Source: Halothiobacillus sp. (GTDB taxonomy: Bacteria > Pseudomonadota > Gammaproteobacteria > Halothiobacillales > Halothiobacillaceae). From it: a DNA stretch of 64,000 nucleotides. The stretch covers positions 1 to 64,000 of the forward strand of contig NZ_JAQTTX010000006.1 in assembly GCF_028710545.1 (NCBI RefSeq), in the 5' to 3' direction. The position numbers were made by a program, and so were the translations under genes. The first letter of the stretch is position 1. Each line of letters opens with the position of its first letter. This document shows, piece by piece, positions 48,029-57,121 of this stretch. Below the pieces are notes generated by a model. That model made no database searches and was not told the origin of the DNA. It was given only the letters and a program-made list of their open reading frames with translations.

Positions 48029-50026
48029 ATGCAGCACGATACCATGGCCTCATTACTGATTTTATTGATCATCTCGGTCGTCGCCGTGGTTGGACTGCGG
48101 CGTTTGCGCCTGCCCGCCATTCTGGGCTATCTCGCCGTGGGTGCCGTGACTGGCCCCTATAGCCTGGGCTGGATCGGCGATGTCAAAGACATTCACCTGG
48201 TCGCCGAATTCGGTGTGGTGTTCCTGCTGTTCATGCTGGGATTGGAATTCTCCCTCCCGCGACTGATTGCGATGCGCCGGGCGGTCATCGGCATGGGTGG
48301 AGCACAGGTATTGACTACCGCTATTGTGACGGGCGTTGCGGCATGGTTGATGGGGTTTTCACCGGCCGCCGCATTCGTATTGGCAGGCGTGCTGACCGTC
48401 TCATCCACTGCAATCGTCATCAAGCAACTGGGCGAACAACTGGAAGTCAACAGCCGTCACGGCAACAACGCTGTGGGTGTTCTGCTGTTTCAGGATCTGG
48501 CCGTCATCCCCTTCCTGATCATCATCCCTGTTCTGGGCGTGCAAACGGGCGCGACCAACAGCACGGCACAGATCAGTCTGCAAATTGCCATCACCATCGC
48601 AGCGGGGATTGCGGCGGCGGCTGTGCTGTTCTTCGGTGGACGCTGGATTCTGCGCCCGCTTTTCCGGGAAATCGCGCGCGCGCGCTCGGCGGAACTTTTT
48701 ACCATTGCCGTGCTGCTGGTTGTGTTGGGTGCCGGCTGGTTGACCAATCAGGCCGGACTCTCCTACGAGCTCGGTGCGTTTCTGGCCGGCATCGCGCTCT
48801 CCGAAACGCAATATAAACATCAAATCGAATCGGATGTGCGACCCTTCCGCGACGTATTGCTCGGCCTGTTTTTCATCACCATCGGCATGATGCTCAATGT
48901 TCGGGAATTGCCGGATGTGTTCGTCTGGGTGCTGCTGTTGCTGGCCCTTCTGGTCGTTGTCAAAACCAGCATCATCTTCGTGATCGGCCGAGCCATGGGA
49001 GAGGAGCCGGGTGTTGCCCTGCGCACCGGCCTCGTGCTGGCGCAAGGCGGGGAGTTCGGTTTTGCCATGCTCGCCATCACCGCACCGGAAATCATGACCG
49101 ACTATCAACGGCAGATCGTTCTGGCCGTGGTGATTTTTTCGATGGTGTTGACCCCCATCCTCATCAAGTTAAATGGCAAGATAGCCAAGCACATCGTTCC
49201 AAGCTATCAGAAAAACCGTAAAAGCCAGGCAGAATCAATCTCGCAATTCACCAATGAGCTGAAGGGTCATGTCGTGATATGCGGCTTTGGTCGAGTGGGC
49301 CAGAATGTCGCTCGTCTGCTGCAAAGCGAAGGCTTCGAATATGCGGCCATCGAAATCGATCCGGATATCGTGCAACAGGCCTTGCAGGCCGGTCTGCCGG
49401 TTCACTTCGGCAATTCGACCCACGCCGATATTCTCGAGGCCGCGGGGCTGAGCCGGGCGCGGGCACTGGTCATTTCCCATTTGGACGACAGTGCCGCCAT
49501 CAAGACAACCGAGGTTGCCCGCAGCCTTTCCGAAAACATTCCGATCATGGTGCGCGCACGGACGGATGAACAGATCGATCCTCTGTACGAGGCAGGCGCT
49601 ACCGATGTGGTTGCCAGTATTTATGAAATGAGCCTCGTGCTCTCCGGTAATGTCTTGCGCGCGTTGAATGTGCCGGTATCCAAGGTTATCCGGCAGATTC
49701 AGGAAATCCGACGGGAAAATTACGCTCCCTTACGGCATACCTATGCGGGTAATCGGGCCCGCGACAGTAACGATTTCATCCCGCTCGCGCCGCGCACCCT
49801 GCGCAACATCGCTTTGGTTGAAGGCAGTTATGCCATTGGACGCACGCTTGAAAGCAGTCTGCCCAGCAACAAGACCATCGTGGTCGATGCCATCAACCGT
49901 TCCGGTATTCGCGGGGAAACACCGCAAAGTGACACCGTGCTACAGGAAGGCGACACGCTCACGCTGTACGGCGCGCCCGAAGAACTCGATAGCGCCGAAC
50001 ACTTCCTGCTCACCGGCCGGGAATAA
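48029..50026 (+). CDS. CPA2-family monovalent cation/proton antiporter with TrkA domains
   Basis: A 665-residue inner-membrane transporter of the KefB/YbaL type. Residues 1-385 form about 12-13 helices, with LGLEFSLPRL, GVLTVSSTAIVIKQLGEQ and NNAVGVLLFQDLAVIPFLIII (transport-core Gln-Asp). A Rossmann RCK_N domain follows (about 410-530; VVICGFGRVGQNVARLL, a G-x-G-x-x-G nucleotide loop) and then a TrkA_C domain (about 570-660). It likely exchanges K+ or Na+ for H+ under nucleotide control. Gene names kefB or ybaL cannot be separated by eye. Start at 48029 or the ATG at 48044; neither has a clear Shine-Dalgarno. Confidence 0.9.
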   Translation: MQHDTMASLLILLIISVVAVVGLRRLRLPAILGYLAVGAVTGPYSLGWIGDVKDIHLVAEFGVVFLLFMLGLEFSLPRLIAMRRAVIGMGGAQVLTTAIVTGVAAWLMGFSPAAAFVLAGVLTVSSTAIVIKQLGEQLEVNSRHGNNAVGVLLFQDLAVIPFLIIIPVLGVQTGATNSTAQISLQIAITIAAGIAAAAVLFFGGRWILRPLFREIARARSAELFTIAVLLVVLGAGWLTNQAGLSYELGAFLAGIALSETQYKHQIESDVRPFRDVLLGLFFITIGMMLNVRELPDVFVWVLLLLALLVVVKTSIIFVIGRAMGEEPGVALRTGLVLAQGGEFGFAMLAITAPEIMTDYQRQIVLAVVIFSMVLTPILIKLNGKIAKHIVPSYQKNRKSQAESISQFTNELKGHVVICGFGRVGQNVARLLQSEGFEYAAIEIDPDIVQQALQAGLPVHFGNSTHADILEAAGLSRARALVISHLDDSAAIKTTEVARSLSENIPIMVRARTDEQIDPLYEAGATDVVASIYEMSLVLSGNVLRALNVPVSKVIRQIQEIRRENYAPLRHTYAGNRARDSNDFIPLAPRTLRNIALVEGSYAIGRTLESSLPSNKTIVVDAINRSGIRGETPQSDTVLQEGDTLTLYGAPEELDSAEHFLLTGRE

Positions 50027-50124
50027 AAATCAGAAAGAAAAACCTGGAATAAAAACAGGAAGATGCACAACCGGAGAAATGGTCGTATCATGGAAAACAA
50101 GAATGAACGATCAAGGAGTTAGCC

Positions 50125-50358
50125 ATGATCAACTTAAACGCCAGTTATACCAATACGCCAGTGGCCGACGGCGCGCTTGACCTCACCGCAAACCGGAACC
50201 CGAACTTCAGTTCGGCCCAGACACGCAACATGCCGGTGGAACCGCAAACGCCTAACCGCGTCAGCAGCCCGGAACAAGTCGCAGCCGCGGTAAAGAACCC
50301 GACTTCAAATGGTGTCACCGCCAATTCGACGGGCTCCCTGCTCGACGTTCGCGCCTGA
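50125..50358 (+). CDS. Small hydrophilic protein of unknown function (77 aa)
   Basis: A 77-residue protein with a good AAGGAG placed 7 nt before the ATG, supporting that it is real. It is polar and rich in Asn, Ala, Thr, Pro and Ser, without signal peptide, membrane helix or cysteine; it looks largely disordered. It lies 98 nt after the antiporter gene and before mfd on the same strand. I do not recognise a family. Confidence 0.6.
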   Translation: MINLNASYTNTPVADGALDLTANRNPNFSSAQTRNMPVEPQTPNRVSSPEQVAAAVKNPTSNGVTANSTGSLLDVRA

Positions 50359-50442
50359 TACCGACATAAATCAACGTCAGCGGATGCGCATCCGCGCCAA
50401 ATGCGCCACAATCTCGTTCGTTTATCCACTCGAACCGTGATC

Positions 50443-53400
50443 ATGGCGCCAACCAAACCCATCCGACTTTCCGTACCCAAATCCGCGAACGATCCCCTGT
50501 TTCTGCGCAGTGCCAGCTTTATTGGCACAGCGTTTACCCTGGCAGATTTTTCCAAACGGGTGCCGCGCCCGATGCTGGTGATTACAGCCAATAGCCGCCA
50601 AGCCAACGATCTGGCCGAAGCACTGGCCCTGTTCGACTGCCCAGCGGATATTTTTCCTGACTGGGAAGTGTTGCCCTATGACCGCTTCTCGCCGCATCAG
50701 GATCTGATCTCCGACCGGCTCGCCCGGCTCTGGCATTTGCCGCGTACGCAAAGCGGTATCACCCTGATCGCAGCGCCAACCGTGTTGCAGCGCCTGGCAC
50801 CACCTTCGTTCGTGACCGGCCACGGTTTTTTACTCAAGGTGGGCGACACCCTCAATCGTGAAGCCTATCGCCAGCAACTCACCGATGCGGGGTATCTGGC
50901 GGTCAGCCAAGTGGCGCAACCCGGCGAATTTGCCTTGCGCGGCGGCCTGATCGACGTGTTCCCGATGGGCATGAGCCAGCCGGTGCGCATCGACTTGTTC
51001 GACGACGAAATCGAAACCCTGCGGCTATTCGACCCCCAGACCCAGCGCTCGGCCGAGCCGGTCGAGGAAATCACGCTGCTGCCCGCGCGCGAATTTCCGC
51101 TCAACGAGGAAGGCATTGCCGTCTTCCGCCGGAACTGGCGCAATCGCTTCGAAGGCGACCCGACCCGCAGCCCCGTTTACAAGCAGATCAGCGACGGGCT
51201 GATTCCGGCGGGCATCGAAACCTATCTGCCCTTATTTTTTGAACACACGGCCACCCTGTTCGACTACCTGCCCAAAGACGCCCTACTCTTCACGCTGCCC
51301 GGTATCGATCAGGCACTGGGCGATTTCATTGAAGATACCATCGCCCGCTTTACCCAACGCGCCGGGGATGTCAGTCACCCGATCCTGCGCCCGGACGAGC
51401 TCTATCAAACCGCCGAGCAATACCAGCAGCAGATAAAAAGCTGGCCGCGACTGATCACGCTTGATGCAACAGACCCGAGCATGCCGCAGGCCATCGTCCT
51501 GCCACATCAACCGCTGCCGCCACTGAACGATCCGACAACCGGCCTGGCCCAACGCGGTGAGACTGAACTGCTGGGCCTGACTACGTTTGCCGAAACGTTC
51601 GCCGGACGGATTCTGGTCACGGCAGAAAGCCCGGGACGACGCGAGGCATTGGCCGAACAGTTGCAGAAGGCCGGTCACCCCACGCCTGTCTTCGAACGGT
51701 TCGACGATTGGCTGGGCAGCGAGGCCCGCCTTGGTCTGCTGGTTTCACCCATCGAACACGGCGCCATCATCCATCTGCCCGATGCGACCGTTGCACTGGT
51801 GACCGAAACCGATCTGTTTGCCGAACGCGTGGCACAGCGTCGCAAATCCAGTGCGCGCACCCGCGATGCCGACGCGCTGATCAACAACCTCAATGAACTG
51901 GCCGAAGGCGCACCCGTCGTGCATGAAACCCATGGCGTCGGGCGGTTTGGCGGCCTGGTCACACTGGAAATGAACGGGCTCGCGCAGGAGTTCCTGATCC
52001 TGTATTACGCCGGGGACGACAAGCTCTACGTGCCCGTCTCCTCGCTGGAGCTGATTTCGCGCTACACCGGCGGCAGTGAAGAAACCGCCCCGCTTCACCG
52101 GCTCGGCAGCGGCCAGTGGGAAAAAGCCCGCAAGCGTGCCGCCGAGCAGGTGCGCGATGTGGCCGCCGAACTGCTGGACATTCATGCCCGACGCGCCGCC
52201 AAACGCGGGCAGGCGCTGCCCACGCCCGAGGAAGAGTACGCCCGATTCGCCAACAATTTCGCCTTTGAAACCACGCCCGATCAGCAATTGGCCATCGATA
52301 GCGTGCTGGCCGATATGGCGCGGGCGCAACCGATGGATCGCGTGGTGTGTGGCGATGTCGGTTTCGGCAAGACGGAAGTCGCAATGCGGGCCGCCTTCGT
52401 GGCCGTGATGAATGGCAAACAGGTCGCCGTACTGGTGCCGACCACGCTGCTGGCCGAACAGCATCTGCGTAATTTCCGCGACCGTTTCGCCGGCTGGCCG
52501 GTGCGGATCGAAGGCTTGTCCCGCATGAGCAACGCCAAACAAACCACCGAGGTGCTGGCCGACGTGGCATCCGGTCTGGTCGACATCGTCATCGGCACAC
52601 ACAAGTTGCTCAGCGACCATCTGGATTTCAAGGAACTGGGTCTGGTCATCATCGATGAGGAACAGCGCTTCGGCGTGCGCCACAAGGAACAACTCAAGCG
52701 CCTGCGCGCCGAGGTCGATCTGCTCACGCTCACGGCCACGCCGATTCCACGCACCCTGAACATGGCGCTCTCCGGCATTCGGGATCTGTCGATCATCGCC
52801 ACGCCGCCGCGCGAACGACTGTCGGTCAAAACCCTGATCCTGCGCTGGGATGACGCCCAGATCCGCGAGGCGGTACAGCGCGAACTCAAACGCGGCGGTC
52901 AGGTTTATTTTCTGCATAACGAGGTGCGCACCATCGAGCGGATGGCCAAGCAGTTGGCCGATCTGATTCCCGAAGCCCGCATTGCGGTCGCACACGGCCA
53001 GCTGTCCGAGCGCGGGCTGGAGCAGATCATGGCCGATTTCTATCATCAGCGGTTCAATGTCCTGCTTTCGACCACCATCATCGAATCGGGCATCGACGTA
53101 CCGACCGCCAACACCATTTTGATCAATCGTGCCGATAAATTCGGCCTTGCCCAGCTGCACCAATTGCGCGGGCGGGTTGGCCGGTCGCACCACCGTGCCT
53201 ACGCCTATCTCATCACGCCGGAACCGGCGCAAATGACCCCCGATGCCGTCAAACGACTCGATGCATTGGCGGCACTCGAAGAGCTGGGCGTTGGCTTCAC
53301 GCTGGCCACACACGATCTGGAAATTCGCGGTGCGGGCGAACTGCTGGGCGATGGTCAATCCGGCCAGATGCATGAAGTCGGTTACACGCTGTACATGGAT

Positions 53401-53922
53401 TTGCTCGATCGCGCCGTCAAGGCCCTCAAATCCGGCAAACAACCCGATCTGGCCGGGCCACTGGAACGCCAGACGAGCGAAGTCGATCTCGGCCTGCCCG
53501 CGCTCATTCCCGCCGATTTCGTCGCCGATGTCCACACGCGCTTGATTCTGTACAAGCGCCTGGCAAACTGCGCCGATCAAACCGAGATCGACCGCATGAA
53601 AGTCGAGCTGATCGACCGCTTCGGCCTGCTGCCGGATGCCACGCAAACGCTGATCGAAACCCACCGGCTGCGCCTGCTCGCTCGCGGCATCGGCATCAAG
53701 AAAATCGAATGCGCCAGCGGCGGCGCCCGCCTCGTGTTCAGTGAACAGGCCGCCATCGATCCGGTCAAACTGGTCAAATTGATCCAGACCGAACCGAATC
53801 GCTACCGACTCACAGCCGATACGCTCAAGGCGACGCGACTGGCGCACGATCCGGAACTGGACACACTGGCGGCACGCACGAAACTCATCAACCGGTTGAT
53901 ACAGGAACTTGTCAGAGCATGA
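50443..53922 (+). CDS. mfd: Transcription-repair coupling factor Mfd
   Basis: Removes RNA polymerase stalled at lesions and recruits UvrA. The approximately 1159-residue chain has the UvrB-like N-terminal module (DWEVLPYDRFSPHQDLISDRLARL), the RNA-polymerase-interacting domain near residues 480-560 (GAPVVHETHGVGRFGGL), and the translocase with Walker A GDVGFGKTEVAMRAAF, DEEQRFGVRHKE, TATPIPRTLNMAL, TTIIESGIDVPTANT and QLHQLRGRVGRS. The frame begins at 50401; the ATG at 50443 (MAPTKPIRLSVPKS) fits homologue length better, though neither has an obvious Shine-Dalgarno. The RDD gene overlaps its stop. Confidence 0.96.
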   Translation: MAPTKPIRLSVPKSANDPLFLRSASFIGTAFTLADFSKRVPRPMLVITANSRQANDLAEALALFDCPADIFPDWEVLPYDRFSPHQDLISDRLARLWHLPRTQSGITLIAAPTVLQRLAPPSFVTGHGFLLKVGDTLNREAYRQQLTDAGYLAVSQVAQPGEFALRGGLIDVFPMGMSQPVRIDLFDDEIETLRLFDPQTQRSAEPVEEITLLPAREFPLNEEGIAVFRRNWRNRFEGDPTRSPVYKQISDGLIPAGIETYLPLFFEHTATLFDYLPKDALLFTLPGIDQALGDFIEDTIARFTQRAGDVSHPILRPDELYQTAEQYQQQIKSWPRLITLDATDPSMPQAIVLPHQPLPPLNDPTTGLAQRGETELLGLTTFAETFAGRILVTAESPGRREALAEQLQKAGHPTPVFERFDDWLGSEARLGLLVSPIEHGAIIHLPDATVALVTETDLFAERVAQRRKSSARTRDADALINNLNELAEGAPVVHETHGVGRFGGLVTLEMNGLAQEFLILYYAGDDKLYVPVSSLELISRYTGGSEETAPLHRLGSGQWEKARKRAAEQVRDVAAELLDIHARRAAKRGQALPTPEEEYARFANNFAFETTPDQQLAIDSVLADMARAQPMDRVVCGDVGFGKTEVAMRAAFVAVMNGKQVAVLVPTTLLAEQHLRNFRDRFAGWPVRIEGLSRMSNAKQTTEVLADVASGLVDIVIGTHKLLSDHLDFKELGLVIIDEEQRFGVRHKEQLKRLRAEVDLLTLTATPIPRTLNMALSGIRDLSIIATPPRERLSVKTLILRWDDAQIREAVQRELKRGGQVYFLHNEVRTIERMAKQLADLIPEARIAVAHGQLSERGLEQIMADFYHQRFNVLLSTTIIESGIDVPTANTILINRADKFGLAQLHQLRGRVGRSHHRAYAYLITPEPAQMTPDAVKRLDALAALEELGVGFTLATHDLEIRGAGELLGDGQSGQMHEVGYTLYMDLLDRAVKALKSGKQPDLAGPLERQTSEVDLGLPALIPADFVADVHTRLILYKRLANCADQTEIDRMKVELIDRFGLLPDATQTLIETHRLRLLARGIGIKKIECASGGARLVFSEQAAIDPVKLVKLIQTEPNRYRLTADTLKATRLAHDPELDTLAARTKLINRLIQELVRA

Positions 53923-54359
53923 ATGCCAACCCGCCCGAGCATCTGCCCGCCAGTCTATGGCGACGCACGGCCGCCCTGTTTTACGACAGCCTGTTCGTGT
54001 TTGCCGTGTTGATGTTGGCTACGCTAATCCTGTTGCCGCTCAACGGTGGGCAGGCCATGCCGCAATCCGGCCCGCTCGCCTGGGCCTATCAGACGTATCT
54101 GCTGGTTTGGGTCGGGGCGTATTTCAGCCTGTTCTGGTGTATCGGCGGCCAGACACCGGGCATGAAGGTCTGGCATATTCGGGTCGTTATCCCCGCACCG
54201 TGTTTACGCACGGCTTTCCTTCGTTTTCTCGGCGGCGGGTTGAGTGTTCTGCTACTGGGAATTCCCTTCTGGCTGGCGCAAGCCGATCGTGAAAAACGCA
54301 GCCTGATCGATCGCGTCATTGGTAGTCGGGTCGTTCATTTGCCCAAACCGAAAGGTTGA
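53919..54359 (+). CDS. RDD-family membrane protein
   Basis: A 146-residue inner-membrane protein of the RDD family with about three helices (about residues 22-43, 62-84 and 105-125). It has the family opening LWRRTAALFYDSLFVFAVL (Arg and Asp of the name motif) and GGQTPGMKVWHIRVV. Function in general is unknown; some members transport ions or take part in envelope stress. The start overlaps the mfd stop (ATGA). Convergent with recD, the two genes are separated by repeat DNA. Confidence 0.9.
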   Translation: MNANPPEHLPASLWRRTAALFYDSLFVFAVLMLATLILLPLNGGQAMPQSGPLAWAYQTYLLVWVGAYFSLFWCIGGQTPGMKVWHIRVVIPAPCLRTAFLRFLGGGLSVLLLGIPFWLAQADREKRSLIDRVIGSRVVHLPKPKG

Positions 54360-54417
54360 ACAGTAGCGTTCAGATCACAAGACCGGGATTAGGCGTGTAG
54401 TTGAACCAGCTTTACAA

Positions 54418-54493
54418 CCCTCACCCCTGCCCGTCTCCCATCGAGGGAAAGAGTGAGGCTTCCCCCATTTGAAAAAGGGTGGAGTGAGGGGGA
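54418..54493. repeat. Pyrimidine/purine-rich repeat (CCCTCACCCCTGCCC type)
   Basis: Begins CCCTCACCCCTGCCC and TCTCCCATCGAGGGA, and ends in a GAGTGAGGGGGA run. Shares its first half with 63335-63410. It fills part of the 341-bp gene-free gap between the RDD gene and recD. Confidence 0.65.
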
Positions 54494-54525
54494 GATTTAG
54501 TGGTTGAGATATGTGCGGCGAATTC

Positions 54526-54624
54526 AAATCCCCCCTGCCCCCCTTTGCAAAAGGGGGGTGAGGTGGTCCTTTGTGATTGGGTGGGCGGCCTCCCCCTTTG
54601 TAAAAGGGGGAATGAGGGGGATTT
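54526..54624. repeat. AAATCCCCC/GGGGGATTT palindromic repeat, full copy
   Basis: A 99-bp element starting AAATCCCCCC and ending GGGGGATTT. Each arm is itself a hairpin (CCCCCCTTTGCAAAAGGGGGG and CCCCCTTTGTAAAAGGGGG type), and the two arms are inverted relative to each other. It is the second part of the 54360-54700 gap. Same plan as 12860-12928 and 57728-57822. Confidence 0.78.
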
Positions 54625-54700
54625 AACACGCCTCAACCTTTGTAAAAAGGGTGAACTTGATGCCTTAGAACAAGGGTTCAATTAAGAATCAATAACTTAT

Positions 54701-57121
54701 TCAAACACCCGCACGTGCCAGTTTCGCACCCAACTGACCTGACCGCTGAACCCGACTGACAATACCTTGTTTCAGAACGGTGAACGCCGTATCCGTTGGC
54801 GCGGTCACCAAGGTGAAACGCTGACGGGCTCGGGTAATCGCGGTGTAGATCAGCTCACGGGTCAGCACAGGATTGGGCTTGGCGGGCAGCACCAAGACGC
54901 TGTGATCGAATTCCGAACCCTGGGCTTTGTGCACGGTCAACGCGAAAGCGGTCTCGCAGGCGGTCAATCGTCCCGGCGCAATCCAGCGAATCGGCGACTC
55001 GCCTTCTGTCGTGATTTCATTGAGGAAGGCCACCCGAAGCGATGGCGGGCTTTGAGGCGATTCGGGATCGACATAGGGCAAGGTGATTCCGATTTCGCCA
55101 TTGGCCAGACGCAGCGCGGGATCATTGCGCGTCACCATGATCGGACGGCCGATATACCACTCGCCCGTCACCGCCAACGCGCCCGAACGCCGCAACATGT
55201 CTTCGATCCAGCGGTTGAGCCCGGTCACGCCGTATGGGCCGTGTCGCAAGGCGCACAACACCTGTGCTTTGTTGTGTGCTGCGAAGATGGCCATGGCACG
55301 CGCGTCCTGATTCTCTGCCGACATGGGTTCATTCAAAGCTGCCAACCAGGACGCCAAGGATTCTTGAACAATCCGACGCAATGGCTGGTGCCCGCCGTCG
55401 TCGGCAACCAACCGCACGGATGCTTGTTCTGGATTGGCGCGCAACAGGGTCAGTGCGCCGTCGGCGTCTCCCGCGTTCACGCAGCGCGCCAGTGCGCCGA
55501 TATCGCTCGCCGAATCGAAACGATAACTGTGGTGGAGTTGTACGGCAGCCTGTGCCAATGCGGTATCGGTAACCATCGTCGTCTTGCTGGTTTCGGAATC
55601 GGGCAGCGTCTGCCCCGTGGTAGCGGCCAACCAATCCCGTGTTTCCGGCGTGTAGGCATCCGGCGCAATCACCGAAGCCAGCTCACCCAACACCGCTCCC
55701 GGTTCGACCGAAGCCAGTTGATCCTTATCACCCAGCAGAACAAGCTGGGTCGTTTCATCGAGTGAAGCTAGCAGCTTTGCCATCAACTCAACGCCGATCA
55801 TGGACGCCTCGTCGACCACCACTAGGTCGGCGGTCAAGGGATTTTCTGGCCGATAAACCGGATGGATCTGATTCGGGCGTACCCCGATCAGACGATGCAC
55901 CGTTTCGACGTTATCCGGCAGCGCCTTGCGCAGATCGGGAAACGCCGCATCAAATGGTGCAAGTAATTCATCCATTTGCCCCAGCATGGATTGACGCAAC
56001 CGGGCGGCGGCTTTGCCCGTTGGCGCGCACAACCGGATACGGCGTGGGGGCAAACCCGCCGCCAGCGCCCGCATTTGCACGAGCATCAGAAACTTCACAA
56101 CCGTGGTCGTTTTCCCCGTGCCCGGGCCGCCGGTAATCAAGGCAAAATGCTGACGGATCGCGACCGCACAGGCAATTTTCTGCCAATCTGGCAAGGGAGC
56201 CTCTGCACGAATCGATGGCACCTCTGGCTGACGGGTTTGTTCGCGATCAAGGCAGCGACTCGAAGCCATGCTCATTGCATGGCAAGCGGCGGTAACGCCG
56301 AGTGCGGACAAACCCGCCAGCCCCGTCAGGGCGGGTCGCCAAGGGCCCAACTGCTGCGTTGCGCCACTTGCGAATGGCGACGGCCATTCCCGGCGTGTCG
56401 CGCCTTGCATTTGCACCCTTGGCGATCCCGCAGAGACGCTATCGATTCGTGCAGAGGCTCCCAAGGCAATCGAGGATGGAAACAAGGCATCGAGAATTTG
56501 TCGGATCGGCTCAGCGGGCAAATCATGCGGCGTTAGTCGCGATTGCAGAGCGGCGACAATGCCCTGCTCCTGTTGCCAGTAGCGTCGAAGATAAAGCTGC
56601 GCGCCCTCACGAACGAAGGGCGGGTTCGACTGCTCGGGTGCAGGCGTGCCGAGCCCGGATGAATCGGATATTGATAAATCGGGTATCGATAAATCGGGGC
56701 TCTGCTGAATCACCCCGGGGCAGGCATCCAATGCCGCCTGCCAATCGGCCAGATCCACCCCTTGCAATAGATCCGCAGGGGTCATTCGAGGCGCTGCCTG
56801 ACCATCATTGCCGCGCCCGTCGCTCGACGGGATCCTGAGCACGGATTCGGCATCAATCAGACATGCGTTCATATCAAGGCAGACATGCCCCTGCCCGGCC
56901 TGATGGCTCGCCAGAACCAGTGCCAGCAGTGCCAAGGCCGGAATCTTTGGCGCGTGATTCAGAACCAACCCAGCCACGGCGCGATCGATTGACCGCAACC
57001 ATCCGGCAGCGACCCACTCATCCAGAATGCCGAGCAGTTCGGCTGATGTCAGATTGATCGGTGTCGCACCCGAAGGCTGATCCAGATCGAACGCCATCTG
57101 TTTCGCGCAAGGGTGGCTCAT
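54701..57121 (-). CDS. recD: Exodeoxyribonuclease V alpha subunit RecD (with insertions)
   Basis: 5'-3' helicase subunit of RecBCD, which processes double-strand DNA ends. Walker A GGPGTGKTTT lies at residues 331-340, then PTGKAAARLRQSM, the DEAS motif in DLVVVDEASMIG, and a C-terminal UvrD_C_2 block (ALTVHKAQGSEFDHSVLVLP, LIYTAITRARQRFTLV). At 806 residues it is about 200 longer than E. coli RecD (608). The surplus lies before Walker A: an unstructured 140-165 stretch with SIPDLSISD repeats and a 226-306 stretch encoded by palindrome-rich DNA. The start overlaps the recB stop (ATGA). Confidence 0.93.
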   Translation of the reverse strand: MSHPCAKQMAFDLDQPSGATPINLTSAELLGILDEWVAAGWLRSIDRAVAGLVLNHAPKIPALALLALVLASHQAGQGHVCLDMNACLIDAESVLRIPSSDGRGNDGQAAPRMTPADLLQGVDLADWQAALDACPGVIQQSPDLSIPDLSISDSSGLGTPAPEQSNPPFVREGAQLYLRRYWQQEQGIVAALQSRLTPHDLPAEPIRQILDALFPSSIALGASARIDSVSAGSPRVQMQGATRREWPSPFASGATQQLGPWRPALTGLAGLSALGVTAACHAMSMASSRCLDREQTRQPEVPSIRAEAPLPDWQKIACAVAIRQHFALITGGPGTGKTTTVVKFLMLVQMRALAAGLPPRRIRLCAPTGKAAARLRQSMLGQMDELLAPFDAAFPDLRKALPDNVETVHRLIGVRPNQIHPVYRPENPLTADLVVVDEASMIGVELMAKLLASLDETTQLVLLGDKDQLASVEPGAVLGELASVIAPDAYTPETRDWLAATTGQTLPDSETSKTTMVTDTALAQAAVQLHHSYRFDSASDIGALARCVNAGDADGALTLLRANPEQASVRLVADDGGHQPLRRIVQESLASWLAALNEPMSAENQDARAMAIFAAHNKAQVLCALRHGPYGVTGLNRWIEDMLRRSGALAVTGEWYIGRPIMVTRNDPALRLANGEIGITLPYVDPESPQSPPSLRVAFLNEITTEGESPIRWIAPGRLTACETAFALTVHKAQGSEFDHSVLVLPAKPNPVLTRELIYTAITRARQRFTLVTAPTDTAFTVLKQGIVSRVQRSGQLGAKLARAGV

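Noticed and set aside
51745-53847. 700-residue ORF antisense to mfd
   Set aside because: Shadow frame of a GC-rich gene; composition (many Gln, His, Arg, Phe without domain) and full overlap with well-supported Mfd motifs.
54418-54624. Possible CRISPR array in the repeat cluster
   Set aside because: Units are palindromic, unequal, inverted relative to one another and lack regular spacers; no cas genes in the window.
54767-55765. 332-residue ORF antisense to recD
   Set aside because: Entirely inside recD, whose helicase motifs on the other strand are clear.
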